Counted from the first letter of the stretch, positions 43,576 through 52,263 are shown. The stretch is DNA of 64,000 bases from Pseudodesulfovibrio senegalensis (GCF_008830225.1 NZ_WAIE01000003.1:124001-188000), one strand, 5' to 3'. Made by a program: numbers and translations. Notes: generated by a model not told the origin, from the letters alone.

Positions 43576-43631
43576 GCGTTTTTTGATTTTGCGCATGCCC
43601 GGGCTTTTGCCCGGAGCATGGAAAAGAAAAG

Positions 43632-43660
43632 GCTCGGCGGGCAACCGCCGGGCTTTTTTT
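43632..43660. terminator. Bidirectional terminator between TSCPD and DUF1848 genes
   Basis: A 9-bp stem (43632-43640 with 43645-43653) with loop GCAA is followed by seven T on the plus strand. The preceding A-rich stretch gives T residues on the minus strand, so it can serve both convergent genes. A second imperfect hairpin (GCATGCCCGGGC arm) lies just before it at about 43592-43619. Confidence 0.85.
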
Positions 43661-43671
43661 GTTTTTTCGGG

Positions 43672-44721
43672 TCAGGGGAGCAGGCTGGGCGGGGCTTTCC
43701 CGGCATGCATGGCCGCATTCAGGCGCTGGATGTTCTTGCGCGCGGTTTCGGGCGATGCCGTGGCGTAGCAATAGAGGCAGCCGTGGGCGCAGGTGTGGTA
43801 TTCGCCGATGTCGCGGCTGGTCGTGCAGTTGCAGCCCGGCCGCTGGCCGGAATCCCTGGGCGGGGGCGTCCATTGGGCGGGTTGGGGTTGCAGTCCCGGC
43901 AGTGTCGGGCGTGCGGGGTTCAGCCGCAGATAGGCCGCGAGTTTCTTGTTTTTCGGGGAGCAGATGCGCGCCAGCAGTGCATCGTCAATGCATTTGCCGG
44001 GCAGGATGCCGGGGTGGCGCTCGCTGTCCGGCCCGGCGCAGTGCATGACGGTCAGGCCGTGTTCACGCCCCATGGCTGCGGCGGCCTCCAGAAAACGGGC
44101 GCGTTCCGGCTGCGTTGGTTCGCGCATGGGACAACTCGCGCCCCCTTTTGCAGCGCGCTTTATGGCGGCGCGGACCTTGGCGTATTGCCCGATTTGCACG
44201 AAGCTGAAGATCAGGCGTTGTGTGGTTCCGTGCAGGGCGCGGCCGAGGGAGCGCATGCGTTTGATCACGGTGACCATTTCCGGTTCGGGGTCGGCCACGC
44301 AGACCGGATCGAACCGCCAGACAACGCGCTGTGGCCCGATGCGCTGGGCCAGTTGTCGAAAGATATCCACGCGCTCGGCAAGGGCGGGCAATCCCGGTTC
44401 CCAGCCTTGGTTTTCATAATCGTTGAGCGTGAACAGGAAATAGAAATCCGGGCAGTGGTCCGCGATTTCCTCAAGGTGTTCCATGAGCGGGGCCGGGTTC
44501 TTGGTCCAGAACACCAGTGCACCGAGATTTTCGAAGCTGATCCAGCCGGGCTTGCGGTTGACCGGGTTGCGGCGCATGGCGCAACCTGCGCGCAAACGGT
44601 GCATGAACCACTCGGCGTGAAAGGCGGGAATGTCCGTGGCCCGGCTGGCCGAAACGATCACCGGGGCCGCAGCCGAAACCGGGCCGTTTTCCGTGTGCAG
44701 CGTGACCCGGGCGCGCCTCAA
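43672..44721 (-). CDS. DUF1848 family protein with CX3CX2C motif
   Basis: This ~349-residue cytoplasmic protein is of the DUF1848 family, recognised by VSASRATDIPAFHAEWFMHRL, then ALVFWTKNPAPLM and VVWRFDPV. A C-terminal cysteine cluster is present (CNCTTSRDIG, then CAHGCLYCYA, the CX3CX2C spacing of radical-SAM enzymes), suggesting an iron-sulfur cluster in a TIM-barrel-like fold. The reaction is unknown. No ATG is suitable. TTG at 44721 overlaps the thioesterase stop (TTGA) and has AGGAA upstream, so it is preferred; GTG at 44661 would give the usual family N-terminus and is the alternative. Confidence 0.8.
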   Translation of the reverse strand: MRRARVTLHTENGPVSAAAPVIVSASRATDIPAFHAEWFMHRLRAGCAMRRNPVNRKPGWISFENLGALVFWTKNPAPLMEHLEEIADHCPDFYFLFTLNDYENQGWEPGLPALAERVDIFRQLAQRIGPQRVVWRFDPVCVADPEPEMVTVIKRMRSLGRALHGTTQRLIFSFVQIGQYAKVRAAIKRAAKGGASCPMREPTQPERARFLEAAAAMGREHGLTVMHCAGPDSERHPGILPGKCIDDALLARICSPKNKKLAAYLRLNPARPTLPGLQPQPAQWTPPPRDSGQRPGCNCTTSRDIGEYHTCAHGCLYCYATASPETARKNIQRLNAAMHAGKAPPSLLP

Positions 44722-45230
44722 TCCTGTTCCTGACGTTCCTGCGCCTTGAGCTGGCGGCGGGCCTTGAGGCGGTTGATGGCTTCGCGGTGGCGGCGTTCGG
44801 CAATGCCTGTCTCGATGCGCAGGGGCGGAACCTGCAGGGGTTTGCCTTCCGGGTCCAGCGCCACATAGGTGAGGTAGGCCGAGTTGGTGTGGCGCGAGTG
44901 TCCGGTCTGGAGGTTTTCGGCTTCCACGCGGATGCCCACTTCCATGCTGGAGCGGCCCACGTAGTTGAGGCTGGCCTTGAAGGTCAGCAGTTCGCCCACG
45001 TAGGCGGGTTCCTCGAAGTCCACGCGGTCGATGCCCGCGGTGACCACGTTGCTGCGGCTGTGGCGTTTGCAGACCACGCCGCCGGCAATGTCCATGTGCT
45101 TGAGGATCACGCCGCCGTGCAGGTTGCCGGCCGGGTTGGTGTCGCTGGGCAGCACGAGGTGGGTCATGATGACCTCGCTCTCCTTGGCGCACTTGGATTC
45201 GAGTTCCCGAGGCGTATCGGATGCAACCAT
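44718..45230 (-). CDS. Acyl-CoA thioesterase (hotdog fold)
   Basis: The product should hydrolyse acyl-CoA thioesters in the cytoplasm. This is a 170-residue YciA/BACH-like single hotdog domain: LPSDTNPAGNLHGGVILKHMD contains the catalytic-region Asn/His/Asp, and DRVDFEEPAYVGELLTF with VGRSSMEVGIRVEAEN follow. The last ~30 residues are a charged helix. GGAG seven bases before ATG 45230 fixes the start; the longer frame runs over the neighbouring gene. It lies two bases after the upstream 80-residue gene and overlaps the DUF1848 gene, forming a tight three-gene operon. Confidence 0.92.
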   Translation of the reverse strand: MVASDTPRELESKCAKESEVIMTHLVLPSDTNPAGNLHGGVILKHMDIAGGVVCKRHSRSNVVTAGIDRVDFEEPAYVGELLTFKASLNYVGRSSMEVGIRVEAENLQTGHSRHTNSAYLTYVALDPEGKPLQVPPLRIETGIAERRHREAINRLKARRQLKAQERQEQD

Positions 45231-45232
45231 GT

Positions 45233-45475
45233 TCAGTCTCCTTTTGACTTGCCGAACTGGACCCGCGCCTCCCAGACCAGCAGCCCCACGCGTTTGCCCA
45301 GGTCGGACTGGCGTGTCTTGATCAGAGCTTCGGCTGCTTCGCGGTTGCCCTGCTGCTTGAGCAGGGTGGCGGATTCCAGATCGCGCAGATAATTTTCGCA
45401 TTCGTGGATCACGCCGGAGAGGTTGAGAGTTTCCAACTCCTTGGGGACCCGTACCGAACGTACTTTCTTGCTCAT
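45233..45475 (-). CDS. Small hypothetical helical protein
   Basis: This 80-residue basic soluble protein is mostly helical by composition (LSGVIHECENYLRDLESATLLKQQ), with no recognised family. Start 45475 (MSKKVRSVRVPKEL) follows a G-rich GGGGG stretch at good distance. It is the first gene of the run with the thioesterase and DUF1848 protein. On the minus strand a perfect TTGACA lies about 80 bases upstream with only a poor -10. Confidence 0.65.
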   Translation of the reverse strand: MSKKVRSVRVPKELETLNLSGVIHECENYLRDLESATLLKQQGNREAAEALIKTRQSDLGKRVGLLVWEARVQFGKSKGD

Positions 45476-45568
45476 GACACCCCCGTGGCAAAAGGTTTTC
45501 ATCCCGTCATTCAAAATGTTTTCAGAATGAATGTCGCAATGTCAAGTATATGCCGGGGGAAAGCGTGG

Positions 45569-46750
45569 TCAGGAGCGTGTTTTGCGGGTGCCCGCGTACA
45601 ATTCGTATTCCAGCAGACGGCATTCGATCTTGGCGTTGTGCAGGATGATGCGCCGTTTGGTGCGCAGGCCCACGGACTTGGCCAGCGACATGTTGCCGGT
45701 GAAGATGTAGCCCATGTAGCCGCCGCAATGCTGTTTGAAGAAATCCCCGATGTCCTTGTACACGGGCCGCAGGATTTTCTCGTCCCCGAGCCGTTTGCCG
45801 TATTCGGGGTTGAGCATGACCGTGCCCGGCGTTTCCGGGATTTCGGTTTCGCGGAAGTCGCAGACTGCGAATTCGATGCGGTCCTCAACCCCGGCCATGC
45901 GCGCGTTGGTCTGCGCGGCCCGTATGGCCTCGGGATCAAGGTCCGTGGCGATGATGCGCCCGGCGAAATTCTTGTTGGTGCCCTTGGTGGCCTTTTTGCG
46001 CAGCCGTTTGTATTCCTCGGCGTCGAATCCCTTGACCCGGGTGAAGGCGAAGTCCCTGCCGAGCATGCCCGGCGCGCGGTTCAGGGCGATCATGGCCGCC
46101 TCGATGGCCAGCGTGCCCGAGCCGCACATGGGGGCCACAAAGGAACCTCCCTGCTCTGCGGCCTCGCGCCAGTTGGAGGCCAGCACGCATGCTGCGGCCA
46201 GTGTTTCCTGCATGGGCGCCTTGTGCGGCATGCGGCGGTATCCCCGGCGCGAGAGGCTCTCTCCGGTGGTGTCCAGATACAGGGTGGCCTGATCGTCCCG
46301 CCAGTGCAGGAACAGGCACACGCCCCGCGACTGGTCCGGGCCGGAATCGGGCCTGCGGCCCGTGCGCTGCATGAAGCGGTCGGCCACCGCGTCCTTGACC
46401 CGCACGTTGGCGAACCGGGAGTCGTTGACCGTGTCGTTGTATACGCTGGACGAGACCGACACGTAGCCGTCCGCGTCCAGAAGGTCTTCCCACGGCTCCT
46501 TGAGCAGGGTTTGGTACAGTGCGTCGGCGTCGACCGCGCGGAATCGGCGCAGCTCGAAAAGCACGCGGTGGGCCGTGTGCAGGTGCAGGTTCATGCGCAT
46601 GCAGTCCTGCATGGTCCCCTGTGTTTCCACGCCGTTGTCCAGCGTGCGGCCCGGCTCAAGGCCCAGCGCCTCCATTTCTTCGGCAAGGAACGGCGGCAGG
46701 CCCAGCGGGCAGGTGGCCAGTAGGGTGGCGGTGTTTTCAAATACGTTCAT
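45569..46750 (-). CDS. THUMP-domain class I SAM methyltransferase (RlmL-type)
   Basis: This 393-residue cytoplasmic protein is of the COG0116 group, which contains 23S rRNA guanine-N2 methyltransferase RlmL. The N-terminal ferredoxin-like/THUMP part (about 1-165) has LATCPLGLPPFLAEEM and MRMNLHLHTAHRVLFEL. The Rossmann methyltransferase part has APMCGSGTLAIEAAMIAL as the SAM motif. Catalytic motif IV reads LNPEYGKRL, where NPPY is usual. Unlike E. coli RlmL it lacks a second (RlmK) domain. Start 46750 has only a weak AAGAG; the longer frame to 46807 has no family support. Confidence 0.87.
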   Translation of the reverse strand: MNVFENTATLLATCPLGLPPFLAEEMEALGLEPGRTLDNGVETQGTMQDCMRMNLHLHTAHRVLFELRRFRAVDADALYQTLLKEPWEDLLDADGYVSVSSSVYNDTVNDSRFANVRVKDAVADRFMQRTGRRPDSGPDQSRGVCLFLHWRDDQATLYLDTTGESLSRRGYRRMPHKAPMQETLAAACVLASNWREAAEQGGSFVAPMCGSGTLAIEAAMIALNRAPGMLGRDFAFTRVKGFDAEEYKRLRKKATKGTNKNFAGRIIATDLDPEAIRAAQTNARMAGVEDRIEFAVCDFRETEIPETPGTVMLNPEYGKRLGDEKILRPVYKDIGDFFKQHCGGYMGYIFTGNMSLAKSVGLRTKRRIILHNAKIECRLLEYELYAGTRKTRS

Positions 46751-46816
46751 GGTGGGATGGCTCTTATGTTGTTCGCGGGGCGCTGTCCAGCCCGCATGTC
46801 GGGGCATGGAACGGGG

Positions 46817-48040
46817 TCATGCGCGCGGCGGTCCGTTTTGCGTGGCCGTTGCCTGTGGCGCAAAGGCCGTGAACAGGGCCAGCCACAGCAGCACGGCCGG
46901 TCCGGGCGAAAAGAAGAGGTTCGTGCTGATGCCCTGGGCAATGATCACGGCCGCCAGCGTGGCGCCCATGCGCGATGGCCTGAACAGGAGCAGCCCGGCA
47001 AGGCCCAGCGTCATGCCGCAGGGGAACAGCATGCCCCAGCCCATGGTCACGCGCAGCCAGAAGGGGTGCAGTTGGGCCACCATCAATCCCTGCAGGGGCG
47101 AGGTGTCGGCAATGGATTGCCACACGCCCATGAGTCCCAGCGGCGGCACGATGGCCAGCGGGGCACTCAGGGGAAATCCCGTGTACAGGCTTTGGGGATG
47201 GGTCAGCAGCAGTTGCGCGCCTTCAAACCATAGCCAGTATTCAAGGTATTGCGCATTGGCCGAGCCCATGCCCACTTGCAGCAGAAATCCCCCGAGGCAG
47301 AGCGCCAGACAGAGCAGGGAATAGGGCAGCCGTTTCCATGCGCTGCCGCGTCCGAAAAAAAGGTGCGTCCATGCGGCCGTGATCAACCCGGTGCGCGAAA
47401 GCGTGGCCGCCAGCCCGGCCAATATCCAGAATCGATGCCAGCGGGTGGCTTTCTGGTCGGTGTCGTCATTGCGGCGGGGCCGCAGCGACGCACTCATGGC
47501 GATGAGCAACAGGGTGGCCAGCGTGTCGTGGTCGCCCAGCAGCCGTTGGGGCTGGGAAAAGGCCAGCATGCGCAGGGTGTCGCAGACCACCAGCAGCCCG
47601 AGCCACCCGCCCAGCCGTTGCAGGGTGTCGCGGTGCGGCAGGCCCCACGTCCATGCGCAGGCAAGGGCCAGCAGCCCGAAGATCAGGGGGGAAATTTCCG
47701 TGAGCAGGGGCAGGGCGCGGACAACAGCGGGGTGTGCGGCCAGTGCCCCCCGGCCATGCAGCAGGAGCAGTGCCACGGCCCCGCAGAACAGCGCGGCCCC
47801 GATCCCGCCGAATATGGTCCGGCCGGTCGTGCGGGGGCGGGCGTCGCCTGTTTCCAGCAGCAGCATGACCACGGCCACGCCGCAAAATGCCAGCCACAGT
47901 CGCAGTCCGACCCCGGCGTATTGCGCGGCCTGACCGGCCATGAACAGGGCGGCATACAGCAGCGGCCCGGCCAGAAAACCGAGGGCGGGCGCGATCACGG
48001 CGCAGGATTGCCGGGAATTGTGTGATGCCGAATGGACCAT
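46817..48040 (-). CDS. Polytopic membrane protein, unknown function
   Basis: This 407-residue protein has roughly ten hydrophobic segments separated by short basic loops, and short polar ends. Ala, Leu and Gly dominate. I recognise no family motif, although the size and topology are in the range of polysaccharide polymerases/ligases or uncharacterised DUF membrane proteins. No good Shine-Dalgarno precedes the ATG at 48040. It is 66 bases upstream of the RlmL-type gene on the same strand and 50 bases downstream of the binding-protein gene. Confidence 0.7.
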   Translation of the reverse strand: MVHSASHNSRQSCAVIAPALGFLAGPLLYAALFMAGQAAQYAGVGLRLWLAFCGVAVVMLLLETGDARPRTTGRTIFGGIGAALFCGAVALLLLHGRGALAAHPAVVRALPLLTEISPLIFGLLALACAWTWGLPHRDTLQRLGGWLGLLVVCDTLRMLAFSQPQRLLGDHDTLATLLLIAMSASLRPRRNDDTDQKATRWHRFWILAGLAATLSRTGLITAAWTHLFFGRGSAWKRLPYSLLCLALCLGGFLLQVGMGSANAQYLEYWLWFEGAQLLLTHPQSLYTGFPLSAPLAIVPPLGLMGVWQSIADTSPLQGLMVAQLHPFWLRVTMGWGMLFPCGMTLGLAGLLLFRPSRMGATLAAVIIAQGISTNLFFSPGPAVLLWLALFTAFAPQATATQNGPPRA

Positions 48041-48090
48041 GGCGCACGGTACCGCTTCAGGCCCGGCAGGTAAAGTTCAATGGAAAGGCT

Positions 48091-48819
48091 TTAGCGCAAT
48101 CCCTCGGTGGCCTGCTTCACAATGCGTGCATAAGTGCCGTCCTGTTTCATGGACCGCAGGGCGTGGGCCAGCGGTTCGAGCAGGTCCTGGTGACTCTTGT
48201 GCATGTACAGAAACATGTCCCGCACGCACAGGGGCGGTGACAGGGCGCGGATGTTGTTGAGCCCCAGTTCATGAAGTATTTCGTAGCCGGTCAGTTTGGC
48301 GTACAGGACCACGTCGAGCCGGTCCCGGTCCAGCATCCTGAACAGGGGGGGCGCTTCCACCTGATGCGTGACGTCCGGAAAATCCTTGGTGTTGCATTCC
48401 AGTATTTTCCAGCCGTTGACCATGCCGATGCGCAGGCCGCGCAGGCTCTCCCAGTCGGAGATGGAGATATCCCGGTTGGCAAAGGCCACGAACTGCATCT
48501 GCATGTTGGGTTCGGGCACGCGCACCAGATTGGGAAAGTTTTCTTCCATGCCCGTGATGCGGTTCAGTTCGCCGTCCAGAATACCGTCGTTCACAGCGAT
48601 CAGGGAACGCTCGGCGGTCGTGAATACGATTTTGGCCCTGATCCCGATCCGGTGGAACGCTTCCTTGACGATGCGGTCCAGCATGCCGGTCTGTTCGGGC
48701 GTGGAAAGGAGGTTGCGATAGGAAGTGCTGATGCGCACGGTTCTTTCGGCTGCATGCGCCGGAACCTGGGCGCTCAGCAAAAATGCTCCGGCAATGAGTG
48801 CGCAAACGAATCTGTTCAT
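48091..48819 (-). CDS. Periplasmic solute-binding protein family 3-like
   Basis: This 242-residue exported protein has a Sec signal peptide (about 1-23, ending PAHA). The family 3 (amino-acid/ectoine-type) bilobed fold follows: MLDRIVKEAFHRIGIRAKIVF in lobe 1, then SDWESLRGLRIGMVNGW and DRLDVVLYAKLTGYEIL in lobe 2. No permease or ATPase gene is nearby, so it may be an orphan binding protein or a sensor-like partner. AAGGAAACC provides the ribosome binding site. Confidence 0.85.
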   Translation of the reverse strand: MNRFVCALIAGAFLLSAQVPAHAAERTVRISTSYRNLLSTPEQTGMLDRIVKEAFHRIGIRAKIVFTTAERSLIAVNDGILDGELNRITGMEENFPNLVRVPEPNMQMQFVAFANRDISISDWESLRGLRIGMVNGWKILECNTKDFPDVTHQVEAPPLFRMLDRDRLDVVLYAKLTGYEILHELGLNNIRALSPPLCVRDMFLYMHKSHQDLLEPLAHALRSMKQDGTYARIVKQATEGLR

Positions 48820-49296
48820 GGTTTCCTTGTGCGTGGCTACAGCTCTTGTTCCTTTTTCTGATAAATGGAAACGATGTTTGTAGTCTGCTCTTCAGGTCGG
48901 ATTTGTGCCATTAGAAATATGGCAAAAGCGGCGCCTCACCGCTCGGAACGGTTTGGTTTTTGGGGCAGTTCAAAAATTTGAACCGTCCGAGTGCAACCGT
49001 TTGTCGTAAAAGCCTTGTCATGAGCGGGTTTTTTTTGAAAAAAAATTGTGACAATACCGAGTCGCCCGAATTCACGCACTTTTTTAAGGCATTTTGTTTT
49101 GATGCTAAACACCTGAAAAGTATCAATAAAACAGTTTGACATTGTCGTTAAAAATCACCTGATTTACCCAAAGGTCTAAATTGTTTGAAAATATTGTCCG
49201 ATGGAAAGAAATAGCGTATGGTGGCATCGTGTTGCGTGGGACAAAGTGTTTGCAAAACTCTTGTTTCGCCCCTTTTTACAGGTTCGGAGGTAGGGC
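48820..49296. other. AT-rich intergenic region
   Basis: This divergent gap is clearly more AT-rich than its surroundings, especially 49000-49200, with runs of A and T. Short open frames on the minus strand are explained by composition and lack ribosome binding sites. It should hold promoters for both flanking genes. A candidate for the plus-strand lipoprotein is listed separately. A perfect TTGACA at 49136-49141 has no matching -10. Confidence 0.5.
49194..49222 (+). promoter_or_regulatory. Candidate promoter for the lipoprotein gene
   Basis: TTGTCC (49194-49199) and TATGGT (49217-49222) are separated by exactly 17 bases, about 75 bases before the lipoprotein start codon. Both hexamers are imperfect. 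Confidence 0.35.
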
Positions 49297-49833
49297 ATGA
49301 AATCCAACACGCTGGCTGGCTTCAGCAAATCGTTTTTCGCACTCGTTGCAGCGGGCATGATGGTGTTCGGCATGGGGGGCTGTGCCGTTGTGGGACCGTT
49401 GCTGACCTGCGGCGGAGCCATCTTCACGCCGCTGCAATACGCGTCCACCGCCTACACCATCGGCGAGTTTTCCTATGAATATGCGGCCAACGACCGCACC
49501 CCCGACGAAGTGATCCAGAACAAGGTGGACACAATCGTGGCCGTGTTTGACGACGACGATGATGCCGAACTGGCCCCGGCCGTGCAGGACGGGCCCAAGC
49601 CGGTCATGGTGGCGGATGCCGAAGGCGAGCGCATGGACTCCTTCCTCTATTCTTCCGGTTCGTACAAGACACAGCGTCGCATCGAGATGCGCAAGCTCCA
49701 GATGGAGCGGCTGGAAACCCGCAAGATGGCCTTTCTGGAAGCGCGTGAAAGCGATCTCTCCCTGCGGCAGGGCCATGTGCGTGCCATCGACCTTGGTCAT
49801 GGCGCGGACGGCGACGTGACGCTGGTCAACTGA
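49297..49833 (+). CDS. Putative lipoprotein
   Basis: This 178-residue envelope protein has an N-terminal hydrophobic signal and a plausible lipobox (GMGGC, Cys29). After lipidation it has a mid region TAYTIGEFSYEYAANDRTPDEVIQ, an acidic cluster (DDDDDAE) and a charged C-terminal half rich in Arg/Glu likely to be helical (RRIEMRKLQMERLETRK). I know no characterised homologue. GGAGG about nine bases before the ATG fixes the start. A strong terminator follows, so it is monocistronic. Confidence 0.8.
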   Translation: MKSNTLAGFSKSFFALVAAGMMVFGMGGCAVVGPLLTCGGAIFTPLQYASTAYTIGEFSYEYAANDRTPDEVIQNKVDTIVAVFDDDDDAELAPAVQDGPKPVMVADAEGERMDSFLYSSGSYKTQRRIEMRKLQMERLETRKMAFLEARESDLSLRQGHVRAIDLGHGADGDVTLVN

Positions 49834-49860
49834 TATTTCCCGTTCCATTGTTTGCAGAAG

Positions 49861-49891
49861 CGGCGGGTCGGCATGTCGGCCCGCCGTTTTT
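49861..49891 (+). terminator. Terminator of the lipoprotein gene
   Basis: An 11-bp stem containing two G-T pairs (49861-49871 with 49876-49886) with loop CATG is followed by five T, 28 bases after the stop codon. Confidence 0.87.
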
Positions 49892-49977
49892 GCGTGCGTT
49901 TGACCTTGTCGACTCCATCCGTGTAGGAAAACACGTATGCATGATGGGTTAATCAGGACATATTGCCGGAGCCTGCC

Positions 49978-50358
49978 ATGAAGCGCGTGCTGGAACGGTT
50001 TGCGCTCGGGCGCAGGCGGGGCCGCATGGGCGAGGACGCTGCGGCCCGGTATCTGCGCTCCGAGGGATACCGCGTGCTGGAGCGCAACTGGCGGAGCGGC
50101 CGGCTGGAGCTGGACCTTGTCTGCCGCCACGGCGACACGCTGGTCTTCGTGGAGGTCAAGACGCGGGGCGCAGGGTCGCGCGGCACCCCCGCGGACGGGC
50201 TGGACCGGACCAAGATGCGCAACCTTGTGCGCGCCGCGCACCTGTACCTTGCCGAACATGAATGCTGGGACGAGCCGTGCCGGTTCGATCTGGTTGCCGT
50301 GCTGGAAACCGGGGACGGGCTTGAGCTCGACCATGTCCCGGACGCGTTTCAGGCCTGA
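49978..50358 (+). CDS. yraN: YraN/UPF0102 family endonuclease-like protein
   Basis: This 126-residue cytoplasmic protein has a restriction-endonuclease-like fold. The family core is visible: RRGRMGEDAAARYLRSEGYRVLERNW, then GRLELDLVCRHGDTLVFVEVKTR with the PD-(D/E)XK residues Glu, Asp and EVK. Its biological role is unclear, though it is often found with rsmI or rnhB. Start 49978 has GGAG six bases upstream; an upstream TTG at 49963 is rejected. It heads a plus-strand run that continues with rsmI, 51 bases away. Confidence 0.92.
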   Translation: MKRVLERFALGRRRGRMGEDAAARYLRSEGYRVLERNWRSGRLELDLVCRHGDTLVFVEVKTRGAGSRGTPADGLDRTKMRNLVRAAHLYLAEHECWDEPCRFDLVAVLETGDGLELDHVPDAFQA

Positions 50359-50409
50359 GGCCCTGATTCTCCTTCCGTCCCGGCTGCATCAGTGGTACAT
50401 CCTGTGCCC

Positions 50410-51252
50410 ATGAGTTCCCACGAATCCAATATGTCGGGCCCCCGACTGTGGGTGGTGGCCACGCCGCTGGGCAACGCGGGCGACCTTTCCCCGCGGGCGG
50501 CCGAGATCCTTGCGCGCGCAGAGATCATTCTGGCCGAGGACACCCGGCGTGCAGGCCAGTTGTTCAAGCGGCTGGGCATTGAGCGCAGCGGCGAACTGAT
50601 CAGTTTTTTCGAGCACAATGAGGAAAAGCGTTTGCCCCGTGTCATGGGTCTGCTTGAAGAGGGGCGGGAGCTGGCCATGATCTCGGATGCCGGAACCCCG
50701 CTGCTTTCCGATCCGGGCTTCCGGCTGGTGCGCGCCTGCCGCGAGCAGGGCATTCCGGTTTCCCCGGTGCCCGGACCGAGCGCGCCGCTGGCCGCCCTGA
50801 GCGCCTGCGGCCTGCCGCCCCTGCCCTTTTCATTTCTGGGCTTTCCGCCGCGCGGCGAATCGCGCATGCACCGTTTTTTCGAGGTGCACCGGGATACCGG
50901 GGCCACGCTGGTTTTTTTCGAGCGCAAATCGCGCCTTGCCGCATCGTTGCAGGCCGCGCACGAGGCCCTGGGTGACCGTGAGTTCTGCATTGCCCGCGAG
51001 CTGACCAAGGATTTCGAGGAATTCATCTACGGCAGGCTGGGCGCGTTGCAGGGCGTGGACACGGACCTGCGCGGCGAGATCACCGTGGTCGTCGGTCCGG
51101 CGGCAAGCACCGGCCCGGCCGACGAGGCCGAGGTGTTGCGGCTGGTGGAGCAGGAGCGCGAAGCCGGCGGCAAACCCAAGGAAATCGCGCGACGCGTTGC
51201 CGGGCGCGTGGAAGGGTGGACCGCCAAGGCCATCTATGCGCTCATGCGGTGA
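50410..51252 (+). CDS. rsmI: 16S rRNA C1402 2'-O-methyltransferase
   Basis: RsmI methylates the ribose of C1402 in the decoding centre, using SAM, in tetrapyrrole-methylase fold. The 280-residue product has RLWVVATPLGNAGDLSPRA, AEDTRRAGQL, FFEHNEEKRLP, ISDAGTPLLSDPGFRLVRAC and VPGPSAPLAALSACGLP, all standard. The start is ambiguous among GTG 50392, ATG 50410 and ATG 50431 because none has a good Shine-Dalgarno; 50410 is a compromise. It is followed nine bases later by bioB. Confidence 0.93.
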   Translation: MSSHESNMSGPRLWVVATPLGNAGDLSPRAAEILARAEIILAEDTRRAGQLFKRLGIERSGELISFFEHNEEKRLPRVMGLLEEGRELAMISDAGTPLLSDPGFRLVRACREQGIPVSPVPGPSAPLAALSACGLPPLPFSFLGFPPRGESRMHRFFEVHRDTGATLVFFERKSRLAASLQAAHEALGDREFCIARELTKDFEEFIYGRLGALQGVDTDLRGEITVVVGPAASTGPADEAEVLRLVEQEREAGGKPKEIARRVAGRVEGWTAKAIYALMR

Positions 51253-51261
51253 GGCCTGACC

Positions 51262-52254
51262 ATGACAAATCTATCCCTTGAGCATATTGCGGCCACGGCC
51301 CGCAGCGGGCAGGCCCTGAGCGACGCGCAGATTCGCGCCCTTGTTTCGCTGGATCCGGAACGCCTGCCCCAACTGCTGGCCCATGCCCACGCCATCCGCA
51401 CGGTCCGGTTCGGCAATCGCATCTCCCTGTGCGCCATCGTCAATGCCCAAAGCGGCCGCTGTTCCGAGGACTGTTCCTTTTGCGCCCAGTCCGCGCACCA
51501 CGGCGGCACCGAAAGCCCGGAATATCCGCTGCTTTCGCCGCAGGAGATCGGCGGCGCGGCCCGCACGGCAAAAGAGCACGGCGCGCACCGCTTCGGCATC
51601 GTGGCCAGCGGCAAGTTCGTGGGCAGCGACCTGCTCAAGGGCTTTGCGGCCGCGGTCCGCGCGGTTGCCGCGCAGGGGCTTGTTCCGGACCTTTCGCCCG
51701 GAATTCTGGAGCCGGAACAGTTCAGGGTCTTGAAAACAGCGGGCCTGAAGGGGTATCATCACAATCTGGAGACATCGGCCAGCCATTTTCCCAAGGTCTG
51801 CACCACCCACGCCTATGACGAGGACGTGCGCGCGGTGCGGGCGGCCATGGATGCCGGGCTGCATGTCTGCTGCGGCGGGATTTTCGGCATTGGCGAAAGC
51901 TGGGAAGACCGTGTGGAGCTTGCGCTTTTGCTGCGGAGTATGGGCGTGCGCTCCGTGCCCATGAATTTTCTGACCCCGATTCCGGGAACGCCGCTTGCGC
52001 ACCGCGAGCCGCTTTCCCCGGAAGAGGCGCTGCACATCGTGGCCCTGTACCGTTTCCTGCTGCCGGAAAGCGCGTTGCGCATTTGCGGGGGGCGGCAAAC
52101 GGTCTTTGGCTCCGGGCGCAAAAAGGAGCTGCTGGTCTCCGGCGCCAGTGGACTCATGGTGGGCGATTACCTGACCACCACCGGAGCAGGCATCGCCTCG
52201 GACCATGAAGAAATATCCCGGGCCGGGCTGAGCGTGAACCCGACAGCAGTCTAA
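51262..52254 (+). CDS. bioB: Biotin synthase
   Basis: BioB is a radical-SAM enzyme inserting sulfur into dethiobiotin. The 330-residue protein has CX3CX2C at Cys67, Cys71 and Cys74 (CSEDCSFCAQS). Other signatures are YHHNLETSASHFP and FGIGESWEDRVELA. VPMNFLTPIPGTPL and the Arg in ALRICGGRQTVF support binding of the [2Fe-2S] sulfur donor. The first ~45 residues form a longer-than-usual N-terminal helix region. It lies between rsmI and bioY; no BirA-type operator was seen upstream. Confidence 0.95.
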   Translation: MTNLSLEHIAATARSGQALSDAQIRALVSLDPERLPQLLAHAHAIRTVRFGNRISLCAIVNAQSGRCSEDCSFCAQSAHHGGTESPEYPLLSPQEIGGAARTAKEHGAHRFGIVASGKFVGSDLLKGFAAAVRAVAAQGLVPDLSPGILEPEQFRVLKTAGLKGYHHNLETSASHFPKVCTTHAYDEDVRAVRAAMDAGLHVCCGGIFGIGESWEDRVELALLLRSMGVRSVPMNFLTPIPGTPLAHREPLSPEEALHIVALYRFLLPESALRICGGRQTVFGSGRKKELLVSGASGLMVGDYLTTTGAGIASDHEEISRAGLSVNPTAV

Positions 52255-52263
52255 GGAGACGCC

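Noticed and set aside
48911-49142. Two overlapping minus-strand short genes upstream of the binding protein gene
   Set aside because: They are Lys/Phe/Asn-rich products of an AT-rich stretch with no ribosome binding sites and no motifs.
51200-51262. BirA operator before bioB
   Set aside because: No dyad resembling the TTGTAAAC-spacer-GTTTACAA consensus was seen.
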